Below, in pieces: positions 50,191 to 58,162 of a stretch of DNA of 64,000 bases (the stretch's first letter is position 1; every line of letters begins with the position of its first letter). Position numbers and translations under genes: made by a program. The stretch is from an uncultured Opitutales bacterium. Its GTDB lineage: Bacteria > Verrucomicrobiota > Verrucomicrobiia > Opitutales > Intestinicryptomonadaceae. The notes beneath the pieces are model-generated. The model searched no databases. It saw only the letters and a list, made by a program, of their open reading frames with translations, and was not told where the DNA came from. The stretch covers positions 105,943 to 169,942 of the forward strand of contig URJY01000003.1 in assembly GCA_900548275.1 (NCBI GenBank). The letters are read 5' to 3'.

Positions 50191-50811
50191 ATGTTCGAAA
50201 AAATTTTTATGAAAAAGGAAAAACACACTTCAACACAGCAATCCGAAACGAAAGAAAACCCCGCAGCCGAGCCCGAGCTCGAGCTCGACGCGGAAAGAGC
50301 CGCCGCGGATATGTGTGCCGAAGAGCAGTCGCTCAACACGGCGGACTCGAACGGCGAACTCGACAAGGTTCGCGAGGAAGCCGCAAAAAACAAAGACCTC
50401 TACCTCCGCGCCGTCGCCGACCTCGACACATACCGCCGCAAGGTTCAGCGCGAGAAGACCGAGCTTGCAAAATTCGCCCTCCAGCCGCTCATCGAAGAGC
50501 TTCTGCCGTCAATCGACCACCTCGATATGGCAATCGAAGCCGCGAAAAATTCGGACGACTCGAAGAACATTCTAATGGGCGTGGAAATGGTAAGCTCGCA
50601 AATTAAAAAGGTCTTCGCGAACTTCGGCGTCGAGGAAATCAAGGCAGAGGGCAGGGATTTCGACCCGAACACTTCCGAATGCGTCTCGCACGAGCCGTCG
50701 GAAAACGTGCCCGAAAACGGCGTCATAAAAGTCGTCCGCAGGGGCTATATGTTCAACGGCAGGCTGCTGCGTCCCGCGGCGGTCGTCGTTTCGAGCGGAG
50801 TTAAGGAGTAG
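50191..50811 (+). CDS. grpE: Nucleotide exchange factor GrpE
   Basis: GrpE releases ADP from DnaK. The 206-residue protein has an acidic N-terminus, a long helix (about 60-95), then YLRAVADLDTYRRKVQREKTE, LIEELLPSIDHLDMAIEA, and a beta-domain closing with VVRRGYMFNGRLLRPAAVVVSSG. The start at 50191 or 50209 is open. It lies six bases before dnaJ. dnaK is not in the window, and no CIRCE element was seen upstream. Confidence 0.95.
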   Translation: MFEKIFMKKEKHTSTQQSETKENPAAEPELELDAERAAADMCAEEQSLNTADSNGELDKVREEAAKNKDLYLRAVADLDTYRRKVQREKTELAKFALQPLIEELLPSIDHLDMAIEAAKNSDDSKNILMGVEMVSSQIKKVFANFGVEEIKAEGRDFDPNTSECVSHEPSENVPENGVIKVVRRGYMFNGRLLRPAAVVVSSGVKE

Positions 50812-50817
50812 TTTATT

Positions 50818-51987
50818 ATGGCGGAAGAAGATTTTTACGATGTTCTGGGCGTGCCGAAAACCGCGACCGCTCAGGAAATCAAAAAGGCGTACAGAAAACT
50901 CGCCCTCAAATACCACCCAGACCACAACCCCGGAGACAAGTCGGCGGAGGAAAAATTCAAGAAAATTTCCGAAGCCTACGAAGTGCTCTCGAACGACGAA
51001 AAACGCGCAAAGTACGACCAGTTCGGACACGCGGCGTTTACGCAGGGCGGCGGCGCGGCATACTCGCAGGCGGGCGGCTTCGGCGGCTTCCAAGACCCGT
51101 TCGATGTCTTCGCTTCCGTGTTCGGCGGCGGCTTCGGCGGAGCGCGCAGCGGCGGCGGGGGCTTCTACGACTTTTTCGGCGGCGGAGCTTCGCACGAGCC
51201 CGACTACGACGAGCCAGAACGCGGTTCGGACATCCGCGCGGAAATAGAAATCACCCTCGAAGAGGCTGCAAAGGGCGCAAGCCGCACAATCCGCTACAAC
51301 AGGATGGTCGAATGTCCCGACTGCAAAGGCATGGGGTCGAAAGACGGCGCGAGCGGAAGAAAAGTCTGCCCCAAGTGCAAGGGTAGCGGGCAGGTTCGCA
51401 TGGCGCAGGGGCCCATCCGCTTTACGCAACCGTGTCCCGATTGCGGCGGCACTGGCATAAAGATAGAAAATCCTTGTCCGAAATGCGGCGGGGCGGGGCG
51501 CGTCAAGGAGCGCAACGAAGTCAAAATCGACATCCCCGCAGGCGTATACACGGGTTCGCGTCTGCGCAAGAGCGGCGCGGGCAACGCGGGCTACAACGGC
51601 GGTCAGTACGGCGACCTGTATGTGGTAATCTACGTTTCGCCCAATCCGCGTTTCGAACGCGACGGCAACGACCTTTACACCGACATCAAAATCAAGTTCA
51701 CCCTCGCCGCGCTCGGCGGTCAGATTGAAATCGAAACCCTCACGGGCAAGGCGGTGCTCAAGATTCCCGCGGGCACGCAGCCCAATACCGCACTCAGAAT
51801 GAAGGGCTTGGGTATGCCGAACCTTCGCGGCGGCGACAGGGGCGATTTGTATGTGCGCGTGAATGTCGAAGTGCCGACGAAGCTCAACGACGACCAACGC
51901 ACGAAGCTCGAGGCGTTTGCCCGCGCGTGCGGCGACGACAAACCGTCGTCGGGCAATTCCGAGCCGTTCTACAAGAAGTTCTTCTAA
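50818..51987 (+). CDS. dnaJ: Chaperone DnaJ
   Basis: The 389-residue protein has all parts of a type I J-protein. The J domain (1-70) contains the HPD motif (KYHPDHNPG). A Gly/Phe-rich region follows (about 78-130). Four CxxCxGxG zinc repeats come next: CPDCKGMG, CPKCKGSG, CPDCGGTG and CPKCGGAG. The C-terminal substrate-binding domains end at KKFF. It delivers clients to DnaK. A clear AAGGAG ribosome site lies upstream, and a strong terminator follows. Confidence 0.97.
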   Translation: MAEEDFYDVLGVPKTATAQEIKKAYRKLALKYHPDHNPGDKSAEEKFKKISEAYEVLSNDEKRAKYDQFGHAAFTQGGGAAYSQAGGFGGFQDPFDVFASVFGGGFGGARSGGGGFYDFFGGGASHEPDYDEPERGSDIRAEIEITLEEAAKGASRTIRYNRMVECPDCKGMGSKDGASGRKVCPKCKGSGQVRMAQGPIRFTQPCPDCGGTGIKIENPCPKCGGAGRVKERNEVKIDIPAGVYTGSRLRKSGAGNAGYNGGQYGDLYVVIYVSPNPRFERDGNDLYTDIKIKFTLAALGGQIEIETLTGKAVLKIPAGTQPNTALRMKGLGMPNLRGGDRGDLYVRVNVEVPTKLNDDQRTKLEAFARACGDDKPSSGNSEPFYKKFF

Positions 51988-52008
51988 GCGGCTTTCCCGA
52001 AAATTTCA

Positions 52009-52044
52009 GGCGGATTCGAACGCGTTTCGAATCCGCCTTTTTTT
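52009..52044 (+). terminator. Terminator of grpE-dnaJ
   Basis: GGCGGATTCGAA and TTCGAATCCGCC form a perfect 12-bp stem followed by seven T. Confidence 0.92.
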
Positions 52045-52048
52045 GCAG

Positions 52049-52064
52049 TATACAAAATTGTAGC
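52049..52064. promoter_or_regulatory. Palindromic TACAA-AA-TTGTA element
   Basis: The core TACAAAATTGTA at 52051-52062 continues as GCG, giving a 15-base exact match to the element at 55007 upstream of glnK. It lies between two back-to-back terminators, where no transcript is expected. Confidence 0.35.
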
Positions 52065-52070
52065 GGGCAC

Positions 52071-52099
52071 AAAAAAGCGTCCGTATTTTGCGGACGCTT
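52071..52099 (-). terminator. Terminator of the TorF-like porin gene
   Basis: On the minus strand AAGCGTCCG and CGGACGCTT form a 9-bp stem followed by TTTT. Confidence 0.82.
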
Positions 52100-52150
52100 C
52101 TCTGTTCTTATCCGCTTCTTTCGAAACGGAACGAATATAAATTCGGCTGA

Positions 52151-52999
52151 TTAGAAACCGATGGAGGCTTTTGTGCCGAACCAAACTCTGCTTGCAGTGG
52201 TGGGTACGCTGTAGTCGTAGTCGTTGTTGTAGGCGTAGCGTACACCTGCCGAGAGCGTGCAGTAGTCGTTGAGGGCAACAACTGCGTCCGCCGAGAAGGC
52301 GAAGTAGCTGTAGCCTACGCTGTCTGCGAAGTGCTGGTTGGCGGTTGTCGTCCAGCCGTAAACTGCTGCGAGGTCGATTGTGCCCCAGTTTCTGTCGGCA
52401 ATCCACTTCGTAACGGGAGCGGAGTATGTCGCGCCGGCTTCGAGCGTGTACGTGCCGAGCGTGAAGTCGTAGTAGAATGCGGCAGTCGGGCTTACGTTGA
52501 AGTCGCCGAGGAAGTCGACAGTGTCGTAGGAGACTGCGAACTTCATTTCGTGCGAGTTCTGGGTGTCGCGCGTGTATGTGTAGGCGGTGTAGCCGAGATC
52601 GAACGTGAAGTTCTTGATTTCGTATGTGATGCCCGCATAGACGTCTACTTCGCTTTCGCCGCCGAGAGCGTCGGACGAGCGCAGGGGAGTGTTCGACCAT
52701 ACGCCCGCGTATACTGCGAAGCCGTGGCTGAGGTCGTATGCCGCGTCAACCTGCGGGTTGAGCGATTCGCCAGCCAGAGCCTTGCCGCGGAATACGTATT
52801 CCGATTCGAAGCCGAGCGAGAGCGAAGCCGAGAACTTTTCGAATACCTTGGCGCAAACTTCTTCGTCTGCGAGTGTATTGATGGGCTTTGCTTCGGGCTG
52901 CGCCGCGGGAGCCGCTGCGGTTACTACTGCACCTTCCGCCGCATAGGACGCACAGGCGCAAGCGATTAACGATGTGATTGCTATGATTGTCTTTTTCAT
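52151..52999 (-). CDS. TorF-family putative outer-membrane porin (Gcw_chp)
   Basis: The 282-residue protein has a signal peptide (1-20), a short Ala/Pro-rich linker and a beta-barrel of alternating hydrophobic strands rich in Tyr, Gly and Thr, ending in the C-terminal Phe (TKASIGF) typical of outer-membrane barrels. SLGFESEYVFRGKALAGESLNPQ is the family's start motif. The solute is unknown. It lies downstream of amtB on the same strand but is separated by a terminator. Confidence 0.82.
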   Translation of the reverse strand: MKKTIIAITSLIACACASYAAEGAVVTAAAPAAQPEAKPINTLADEEVCAKVFEKFSASLSLGFESEYVFRGKALAGESLNPQVDAAYDLSHGFAVYAGVWSNTPLRSSDALGGESEVDVYAGITYEIKNFTFDLGYTAYTYTRDTQNSHEMKFAVSYDTVDFLGDFNVSPTAAFYYDFTLGTYTLEAGATYSAPVTKWIADRNWGTIDLAAVYGWTTTANQHFADSVGYSYFAFSADAVVALNDYCTLSAGVRYAYNNDYDYSVPTTASRVWFGTKASIGF

Positions 53000-53072
53000 A
53001 CTTGTTTGTAGTAGTATTTTTAAGGGAGAGACAGACTGACTGTTAATTGCGTTATTGCAAGTAAATTCGCCT

Positions 53073-53116
53073 AAAAAAAGAACCGACCCTGTCGTGGAAT
53101 TGCCAGACAGGGTCGG
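53073..53116 (-). terminator. Terminator of glnK-amtB
   Basis: On the minus strand CCGACCCTGTC and GACAGGGTCGG form a perfect 11-bp stem followed by TTCTTTTTTT. Confidence 0.9.
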
Positions 53117-53143
53117 CGGTGGTTACTATTCGTTCGAGAAAAA

Positions 53144-54460
53144 CTATTCGTTGGAGAAGATTTGGAATCCGTGGTAGGCTTCCATACCGTGTTCGCCTAC
53201 GTCCAAGCCTCTGAGCTCTTCGGAGCGTTCGACTCTCAAGCCGATTGTCTTCTTGATTGCGTAGAAGATTATTCCGCTGATGATAATCGAAGCCGCCGCG
53301 ACTGCAACTACACCGATGATTTGCGGAACAAGGGCGTGGTCGGGCGAGAAGATGCCGACTGCCAGAGTTCCCCACACGCCGCATACCAAGTGTACCGAGA
53401 GTGCGCCGACGGGGTCGTCGATGTGGATTCTGTCGAAGAAGTATACTGCCAGTACCACGATTACGCCCGAGACCAGACCGATTACGCAGGAGGATGTAAT
53501 CGATACGCAGTCCGCACTCGCCGTGATGCCTACCAGACCCGCCAAGCAGCCGTTAAGTATCATTGAAAGGTCGGGCTTCCTTTGTACGAACCAAGAGGTG
53601 AACATTGCCGCAAGCAGACCCACCGCAGCCGAGAGGGCTGTTGTCGTGAAGACGTATGCCACCATTGTGGTGTCGGCGGAGAATACCGACGCGCCGTTGA
53701 ATCCGAACCATCCGAACCAGAGGAGGAACACGCCGAGTGTCGCGAAGCCGAGGTTGCTGCCGGGGATTGCGTGCGTCTTGCCGTTTACATACTTGCCGAT
53801 GCGCGGGCCGACCATAATTGCGCCTACGAGTGCCGCCCAACCGCCTACGGAGTGTACGAAGGTAGAACCTGCGAGGTCGTAGAAGCCCAAGTCCTTGAGC
53901 CAGCCGCCGCCCCATCCCCACGAGCCTATGAGCGTGTATCCGAACGCCGCATAGATGAAAGCGAAGATGATGTATGCGTTAAGCTTGATTCTTTCGGCAA
54001 CCGCGCCCGAGACGATTGTTACGCCCGTAGCCGCGAACATGCCTTGGAAGATGAAGTCGGTCCAGTACGAGTAGAGACCGCCGTTGTAGTCGATTGCCGC
54101 GCCGTCGGGAGCGCATACTCCGAACCCGCCGAACCCGAGGAACTTTCCGAGAATCCAGCTGTCCCCTGGGTACATAAGGTTGAAGCCTATCACAACGTAC
54201 GTAACCAGACCGATTGCCACCGTGATGATGTTTTTGGTCAGGATGTTCACGCTGTTCTTCGCGCGGCACAAGCCCGTTTCGACGAGTGCGAACCCAGGAT
54301 GCATTGCGAACACGAGAATCGCGCCGAGCAAAATCCAGAGGTTGTTAACCGTAAACATTTCGGCGGACACCTTCGGGGCTGCCGCCGCCGCTTCCTCGGC
54401 GTGGGCGCATACGCAACCCAGAGCCGAAAGGGCGGTCAATGTCAAAATTTTCCTGTTCAT
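53144..54460 (-). CDS. amtB: Ammonium transporter (Amt family)
   Basis: The 438-residue protein has a cleavable signal peptide (1-21) and eleven membrane helices. The pore His pair is in STFVHSVGGWAALVGA and SVHLVCGVWGTLAVG. The signature FAMHPGFALVETGLCRAKN and GFNGASVFSADTTMVAYVF are also present. It takes up ammonium. It is encoded 39 bp after glnK on one transcript behind a sigma-54 promoter, the standard arrangement in which GlnK plugs AmtB when nitrogen is plentiful. Confidence 0.96.
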   Translation of the reverse strand: MNRKILTLTALSALGCVCAHAEEAAAAAPKVSAEMFTVNNLWILLGAILVFAMHPGFALVETGLCRAKNSVNILTKNIITVAIGLVTYVVIGFNLMYPGDSWILGKFLGFGGFGVCAPDGAAIDYNGGLYSYWTDFIFQGMFAATGVTIVSGAVAERIKLNAYIIFAFIYAAFGYTLIGSWGWGGGWLKDLGFYDLAGSTFVHSVGGWAALVGAIMVGPRIGKYVNGKTHAIPGSNLGFATLGVFLLWFGWFGFNGASVFSADTTMVAYVFTTTALSAAVGLLAAMFTSWFVQRKPDLSMILNGCLAGLVGITASADCVSITSSCVIGLVSGVIVVLAVYFFDRIHIDDPVGALSVHLVCGVWGTLAVGIFSPDHALVPQIIGVVAVAAASIIISGIIFYAIKKTIGLRVERSEELRGLDVGEHGMEAYHGFQIFSNE

Positions 54461-54499
54461 AGCCGTATATTGAATTGAGATGAAATATTCTATTGTGTT

Positions 54500-54841
54500 T
54501 TAGCCGATTGCGTCGGGACCCGTTTCGCGCGTTCTTACGCGGATGCATTTCTGCAGGTCGAGGACGAAGATTTTTCCGTCGCCGATGTGGTCGGTCTGCG
54601 CGCCCTTGATGATGGATTCTACCGTGATGTCTTCGAACTCGTCGTTGACGCCGATTTCCAAGCGAACTTTTTTGAGCAGGTTCACTTCGATTTCGTTGCC
54701 GCGATAGTTCTCGCTATATCCTCTTTGCCTTCCGCAACCGAGGGCGTTAGTTACTGACAGCCTGTAAATTTGGTTCTTGAAGAGTTCCTTCTTCACGTCG
54801 CCTAATTGTTCGGGCTTGATGTATGCTATTATGAGTTTCAT
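54500..54841 (-). CDS. glnK: PII nitrogen-regulatory protein (GlnK type) lacking Tyr51
   Basis: The 113-residue length is normal. The T-loop reads GRQRGYSENYRGNEIEV and the C-terminal nucleotide-binding motif GDGKIFVLDLQKCIRVRTRETG. PII senses 2-oxoglutarate and ATP/ADP. Residue 51, the Tyr that is uridylylated in Proteobacteria, is Ile here, while Tyr46 is kept. GlnD-type control at residue 51 is therefore impossible, although control by ligands should work. The gene is the first of the glnK-amtB operon. Confidence 0.95.
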   Translation of the reverse strand: MKLIIAYIKPEQLGDVKKELFKNQIYRLSVTNALGCGRQRGYSENYRGNEIEVNLLKKVRLEIGVNDEFEDITVESIIKGAQTDHIGDGKIFVLDLQKCIRVRTRETGPDAIG

Positions 54842-54880
54842 TGCAGTAGCTTTGTTAAGATGCTTACGGCATTGATATAA

Positions 54881-54897
54881 GCAGACGGCGTGCCAGT
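54881..54897 (-). promoter_or_regulatory. Sigma-54 (-24/-12) promoter of glnK-amtB
   Basis: On the minus strand CTGGCACGCCGTCTGCTT fits the sigma-54 consensus TGGCACG-N4-TTGCW with the required GG-N10-GC spacing. Transcription would start near 54869, leaving a leader of about 28 bases before glnK. Confidence 0.85.
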
Positions 54898-54971
54898 TTT
54901 TGCGAAACGTCCTAACTTGCTGAAAATGACGCTGCGGCGCGAAACGGCGCGTGAAAACCTCAAAATTGTCG

Positions 54972-54989
54972 CACTACCATTTTGTAGTG
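54972..54989. promoter_or_regulatory. Palindrome, proximal activator-site candidate for glnK-amtB
   Basis: CACTACCATTTTGTAGTG has two 8-base arms with one mismatch and a 2-base spacer. Its centre is about 111 bp upstream of the predicted start of transcription. Confidence 0.6.
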
Positions 54990-55002
54990 GCTACAGTATT
55001 GT

Positions 55003-55020
55003 CGCTACAAAATTGTAGCG
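55003..55020. promoter_or_regulatory. Palindrome, distal activator-site candidate for glnK-amtB
   Basis: CGCTACAAAATTGTAGCG has perfect 8-base arms around AA. Its centre is 31 bp (three helical turns) from the proximal palindrome and about 142 bp upstream of the predicted start of transcription. Confidence 0.65.
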
Positions 55021-55110
55021 TCAGGGTCGGGTTACCGCCGCCGCGCGGTTTGCGATTTTGCCGTTTTTTTCTTGAGATACCGCCGCCGAAATGCGACTGT
55101 ATATATACAT

Positions 55111-55242
55111 ATGAAAGACACTCCCAAGATGCCTGTTGTCCAGAAGCGCAGAATCGACAAGTTTTGCGTGTTCGTCTACTTTCTCGTGGCGGCGATGTTC
55201 TCGACGCAGGTTGCTATAATCGTTTGGGGATATTTGGGTTAG
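55111..55242 (+). CDS. 43-residue single-helix membrane protein
   Basis: A short frame encodes a basic N-terminus (MKDTPKMPVVQKRRIDKF) and one hydrophobic helix (VFVYFLVAAMFSTQVAIIVWGYL). It ends 15 bases before the CPBP protease gene and could be cotranscribed with it. TATATATAC upstream may be part of a -10 region. No family is recognised; real translation is plausible but unproven. Confidence 0.45.
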   Translation: MKDTPKMPVVQKRRIDKFCVFVYFLVAAMFSTQVAIIVWGYLG

Positions 55243-55257
55243 GGAATTTTTTGCGAT

Positions 55258-55893
55258 ATGTTTCAGGATAGTCCGCTTTATTCGATTTTGTCGCTCGGCG
55301 TGGCGGCTTGGCTTTTCTACACTTGGCTCGGCGACCTTCAATACCTGCGCAAAAACGGAACGCCGCGCAGGGGCGCGTTTGCGGGGGCGACTCCCGCGCC
55401 CGTCGGCTTGTGCGTTTTCGGCGCGGTTGCGGCGTTGCTGCTCTTGGCGGCAAACACGGCGGCGGAGTCGGCGTGCGGGGTTTCGTCCGAACAGACAAAG
55501 GTTGCGCCGTGGGCGTTGCTTTCGTGGGTGGGGGCTGCGTTTGTAGAGGAGCTTATTTTCCGCGGATATTTGGTCGTCCAAAACAGGGGCAGGGCTGTAT
55601 TGGTCGCAAGCATATTCTTTTTCTCGTTCGTGTTCGCGGCGGGACATCCGTTTTTGTGGAACTACGAAGTGCCCGACGGCGCGTCGCTTTTCGGCGGAAC
55701 GTGGTCGTTCAACCTTTCCGCCCAGCCGCTGATTAACACGCTTGCGGTTTTCGAGTGCTCGCTGCTTTTCTACGCGCTCAGATTCGTTCCGCAAAACGCG
55801 TCGCGCTCGCTGTTGCCCTGCGTTTGCGCGCACGCCGCCTACAACTGCGGAGTTTTTGCGATAAAGCTCTGTCAGGGGTTTGTCGGATGGTGA
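55258..55893 (+). CDS. CPBP-family intramembrane metalloprotease
   Basis: The 211-residue protein has about six hydrophobic helices. The CPBP (CAAX-protease and bacteriocin-processing) motifs are visible: WVGAAFVEELIFRGYLVVQ (EExxxR) near residue 95, FSFVFAAGHPF (the His motif), and CVCAHAAYN (HxxxN) near the end. Members cleave or bind peptides within the membrane; some give bacteriocin immunity. Its stop overlaps the start of dusB. Confidence 0.85.
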   Translation: MFQDSPLYSILSLGVAAWLFYTWLGDLQYLRKNGTPRRGAFAGATPAPVGLCVFGAVAALLLLAANTAAESACGVSSEQTKVAPWALLSWVGAAFVEELIFRGYLVVQNRGRAVLVASIFFFSFVFAAGHPFLWNYEVPDGASLFGGTWSFNLSAQPLINTLAVFECSLLFYALRFVPQNASRSLLPCVCAHAAYNCGVFAIKLCQGFVGW

Positions 55894-56840
55894 AATTTCT
55901 GAAGAAAAACTTTCTGTTTCTCGCGCCGATGGCGGGCTTTTCGAACTCGGCGTGCAGGCTGATTTGCAGGGAGTACGGCGCGGACGGCGTCGTCGGCGAA
56001 TTCGTCTACAGCAGGGCGGTTCTGAGCGGGGCGCAGAGGGTGCTCGAAAAAATGGCGTTTTCGGAGGCGGAACGCCCCGTAGGCATCCAGATTTTCGGTT
56101 CGGACGCGGGGGAAATCGCGGAGGCGGCGTCGCTTGTGGAGGAGCGTTTTGCGCCCGATTTTATCGACATCAACTTCGGATGTCCCGCGCCCAACGCAAC
56201 GCACGCGGGGGCGGGTTCGGCTTTGCTGAAAAATCCGAAGCAGATGTGCGCGATAATTTCGGCGGCGTCGCGGGCATTGAAGCGCACGCCGATTACGGCG
56301 AAAATGCGCACGGGCTGGGACAGCCAATCGATAATAGTACCCGACGCGGCGCAGGCTCTCGCCGATTCGGGGGCGCAGATGATAACGCTTCACGGGCGCA
56401 CGAAAGCCCGCGGCTACGAGGGCGACGCCGATTGGGACTTGATTGAAGCGACGGCGCGGACGGTGTCCGTGCCCGTCATCGGCAACGGGTCGGTCGAGAA
56501 ACTTTCGGCGGAGCGGCTTCGGGACAGTGCGTGCGCGGGGTTTATGATAGGCAGAGCCGCGCTCGGCAATCCGTGGATTTTCCAAGCAGTTCGGGCAAAG
56601 CTCGACGGCGGCGAATATTCCGAGCCGTCTCCGAGCGACCGCGCAAGGCTTGCGCTGCGCTATGCGCAGATTGTCTCGGGAGGGGAATATTCGGGCATCG
56701 ACGCCGAAAATCTGACGCACGCAAAGGTGCAGATTATGCGCTTTCTGAAAAATTCGGCGGGCTTTAAAAAGTTGCGCATTGCCCTTAAAAACATCAATAC
56801 TTTGGACGAATTAAAGAATTTGCTATGCGACTATATTTGA
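55887..56840 (+). CDS. tRNA-dihydrouridine synthase (Dus family)
   Basis: The 317-residue FMN enzyme shows FLAPMAGFSNSACRLICREYGADGVVGEFVYSRAVL, PVGIQIFGSD, FIDINFGCPAPNATHAGAGSALL (catalytic Cys), ITAKMRTGWD, MITLHGRTKARGYEGDADWDLI, VIGNGSV and GFMIGRAALGNPWIF. It reduces uridines in tRNA D-loops; the DusB subgroup is the likely one. It overlaps the CPBP gene by seven bases and the next TPR gene by sixteen. Confidence 0.92.
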   Translation: MVKFLKKNFLFLAPMAGFSNSACRLICREYGADGVVGEFVYSRAVLSGAQRVLEKMAFSEAERPVGIQIFGSDAGEIAEAASLVEERFAPDFIDINFGCPAPNATHAGAGSALLKNPKQMCAIISAASRALKRTPITAKMRTGWDSQSIIVPDAAQALADSGAQMITLHGRTKARGYEGDADWDLIEATARTVSVPVIGNGSVEKLSAERLRDSACAGFMIGRAALGNPWIFQAVRAKLDGGEYSEPSPSDRARLALRYAQIVSGGEYSGIDAENLTHAKVQIMRFLKNSAGFKKLRIALKNINTLDELKNLLCDYI

Positions 56841-58054
56841 CATTTTTTGCCGCGCTTTTTGCCGTATCCGCGCTTTTTGCCGAAAGTCAGGCGGAGTTTT
56901 TCGCAAGCGCGATGAAGTTCTTCCTGCGCCGCGACTATCCCGCCGCAAAGGAGATGTTCCGCCAGACCGAAAACGCCGAAGGGCAGTACGGCGCGCTTTC
57001 GCGTTTTTATCTCGCCTCAATCGCGGCGAACGAGGGCGACAAAAACGCGTACGATTTGTTCGAGCGGTCTCTTAAAAATCCGCCGAAAGATTCGCTGTGC
57101 AGGGTCGCGGCGCAGTATGCGAAGTTCGCGATTGCAAATTCGCAGTACAAGCGCATTGCCGCCGCGCTCGCGCCGATTGTAGAGGCGGGGAAGTCGGATT
57201 CGCTCGTTGACTGGTACTATGCGTACGCGCTGTACGAATCGGGCGAAAAGGCGAAGGCTTCGGAGTTTTTCGCGGGCGCAATAAAAAAATATTTCGGCGA
57301 CGCAAACGCCGTGGGAATGGACGTTTTCGTCGAGGCCGCGGCGGACGGCGAACCTTTCGCGAAGTCCTTTCCCGCCGATTCGCTGCCAGTTTCGACGGAT
57401 GTCGGCAGGGCGCGCGCGGAGATTTTCGGGGGCAAAAAAATAACCGTTCCGCAGGACAAAACAAGCGTGCTTGCGCAGATTGTTCTTGCGGAGTCGGGCG
57501 CGGATGTCGACGAAAGGCTTCTGGCTTCGGAGGTGTACAAATTCAGGGACGCGCCGTTTGCTTGGCGCGGTTCGCTTGTACTCGCGCGGATTGCGATTGA
57601 AAAAAAACGGTATGCCCAAGCCGAGATTTACGCGCGCGACGCCGAACTTCTTGCGCCGCTCGATTTCGAATCGCTAATGCCCGTCTATATGACACTCGGC
57701 GACGCGTGCAGGCTCGTGAAAAAATACGACGACGCGCGCTATTACTACCAGAAGATTTTTATGCGCCGCAAGGTCTACGGCGAGCCCGCGGCTGAGTCGC
57801 TCTACAAGACGGGGCTTTGCTGGTTCGAGCAGGGCGACTGGAGCAAGGCGCACGCGTATTTCGAGCGCGTATTTGTCGCGTACTTCAATTTCGAATACTG
57901 GGGGAGCAGGGCGTATTACTACGACGCGCGCGCCCTCTATTCGCTCGGCTTAAGCCGCGACGCGAACGCGACGCTTCTCGAATATTTCCGCCGTGCGAAG
58001 GACACGAAGTCGGAAATCTACAAAGAGGCGAAGTCGTTCTACTCGCAGATATAG
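56825..58054 (+). CDS. Secreted TPR-repeat protein
   Basis: After a signal peptide (1-19), the 409 residues contain TPR-like helical pairs: FFLRRDYPAAKEMFRQTENAEGQYGALSRFYLA, VDWYYAYALYESGEKAKASEFF, and towards the end YMTLGDACRLVKKYDDARYYYQKI, then ESLYKTGLCWFEQGDWSKAHAYFERVFVAY. It should be a periplasmic or surface scaffold. It overlaps dusB by 16 bp. No specific partner can be named. Confidence 0.8.
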   Translation: MRLYLTFFAALFAVSALFAESQAEFFASAMKFFLRRDYPAAKEMFRQTENAEGQYGALSRFYLASIAANEGDKNAYDLFERSLKNPPKDSLCRVAAQYAKFAIANSQYKRIAAALAPIVEAGKSDSLVDWYYAYALYESGEKAKASEFFAGAIKKYFGDANAVGMDVFVEAAADGEPFAKSFPADSLPVSTDVGRARAEIFGGKKITVPQDKTSVLAQIVLAESGADVDERLLASEVYKFRDAPFAWRGSLVLARIAIEKKRYAQAEIYARDAELLAPLDFESLMPVYMTLGDACRLVKKYDDARYYYQKIFMRRKVYGEPAAESLYKTGLCWFEQGDWSKAHAYFERVFVAYFNFEYWGSRAYYYDARALYSLGLSRDANATLLEYFRRAKDTKSEIYKEAKSFYSQI

Positions 58055-58162
58055 CGGCGGGCTTGTCGCTAAACGGCATATCGTTGGATTTTATTGTCTT
58101 CGGAACGGCTTCGGGCGACAAAACGTTTGACACTTTCCCGCCCGACTTTAGCCTGTCCGTAT

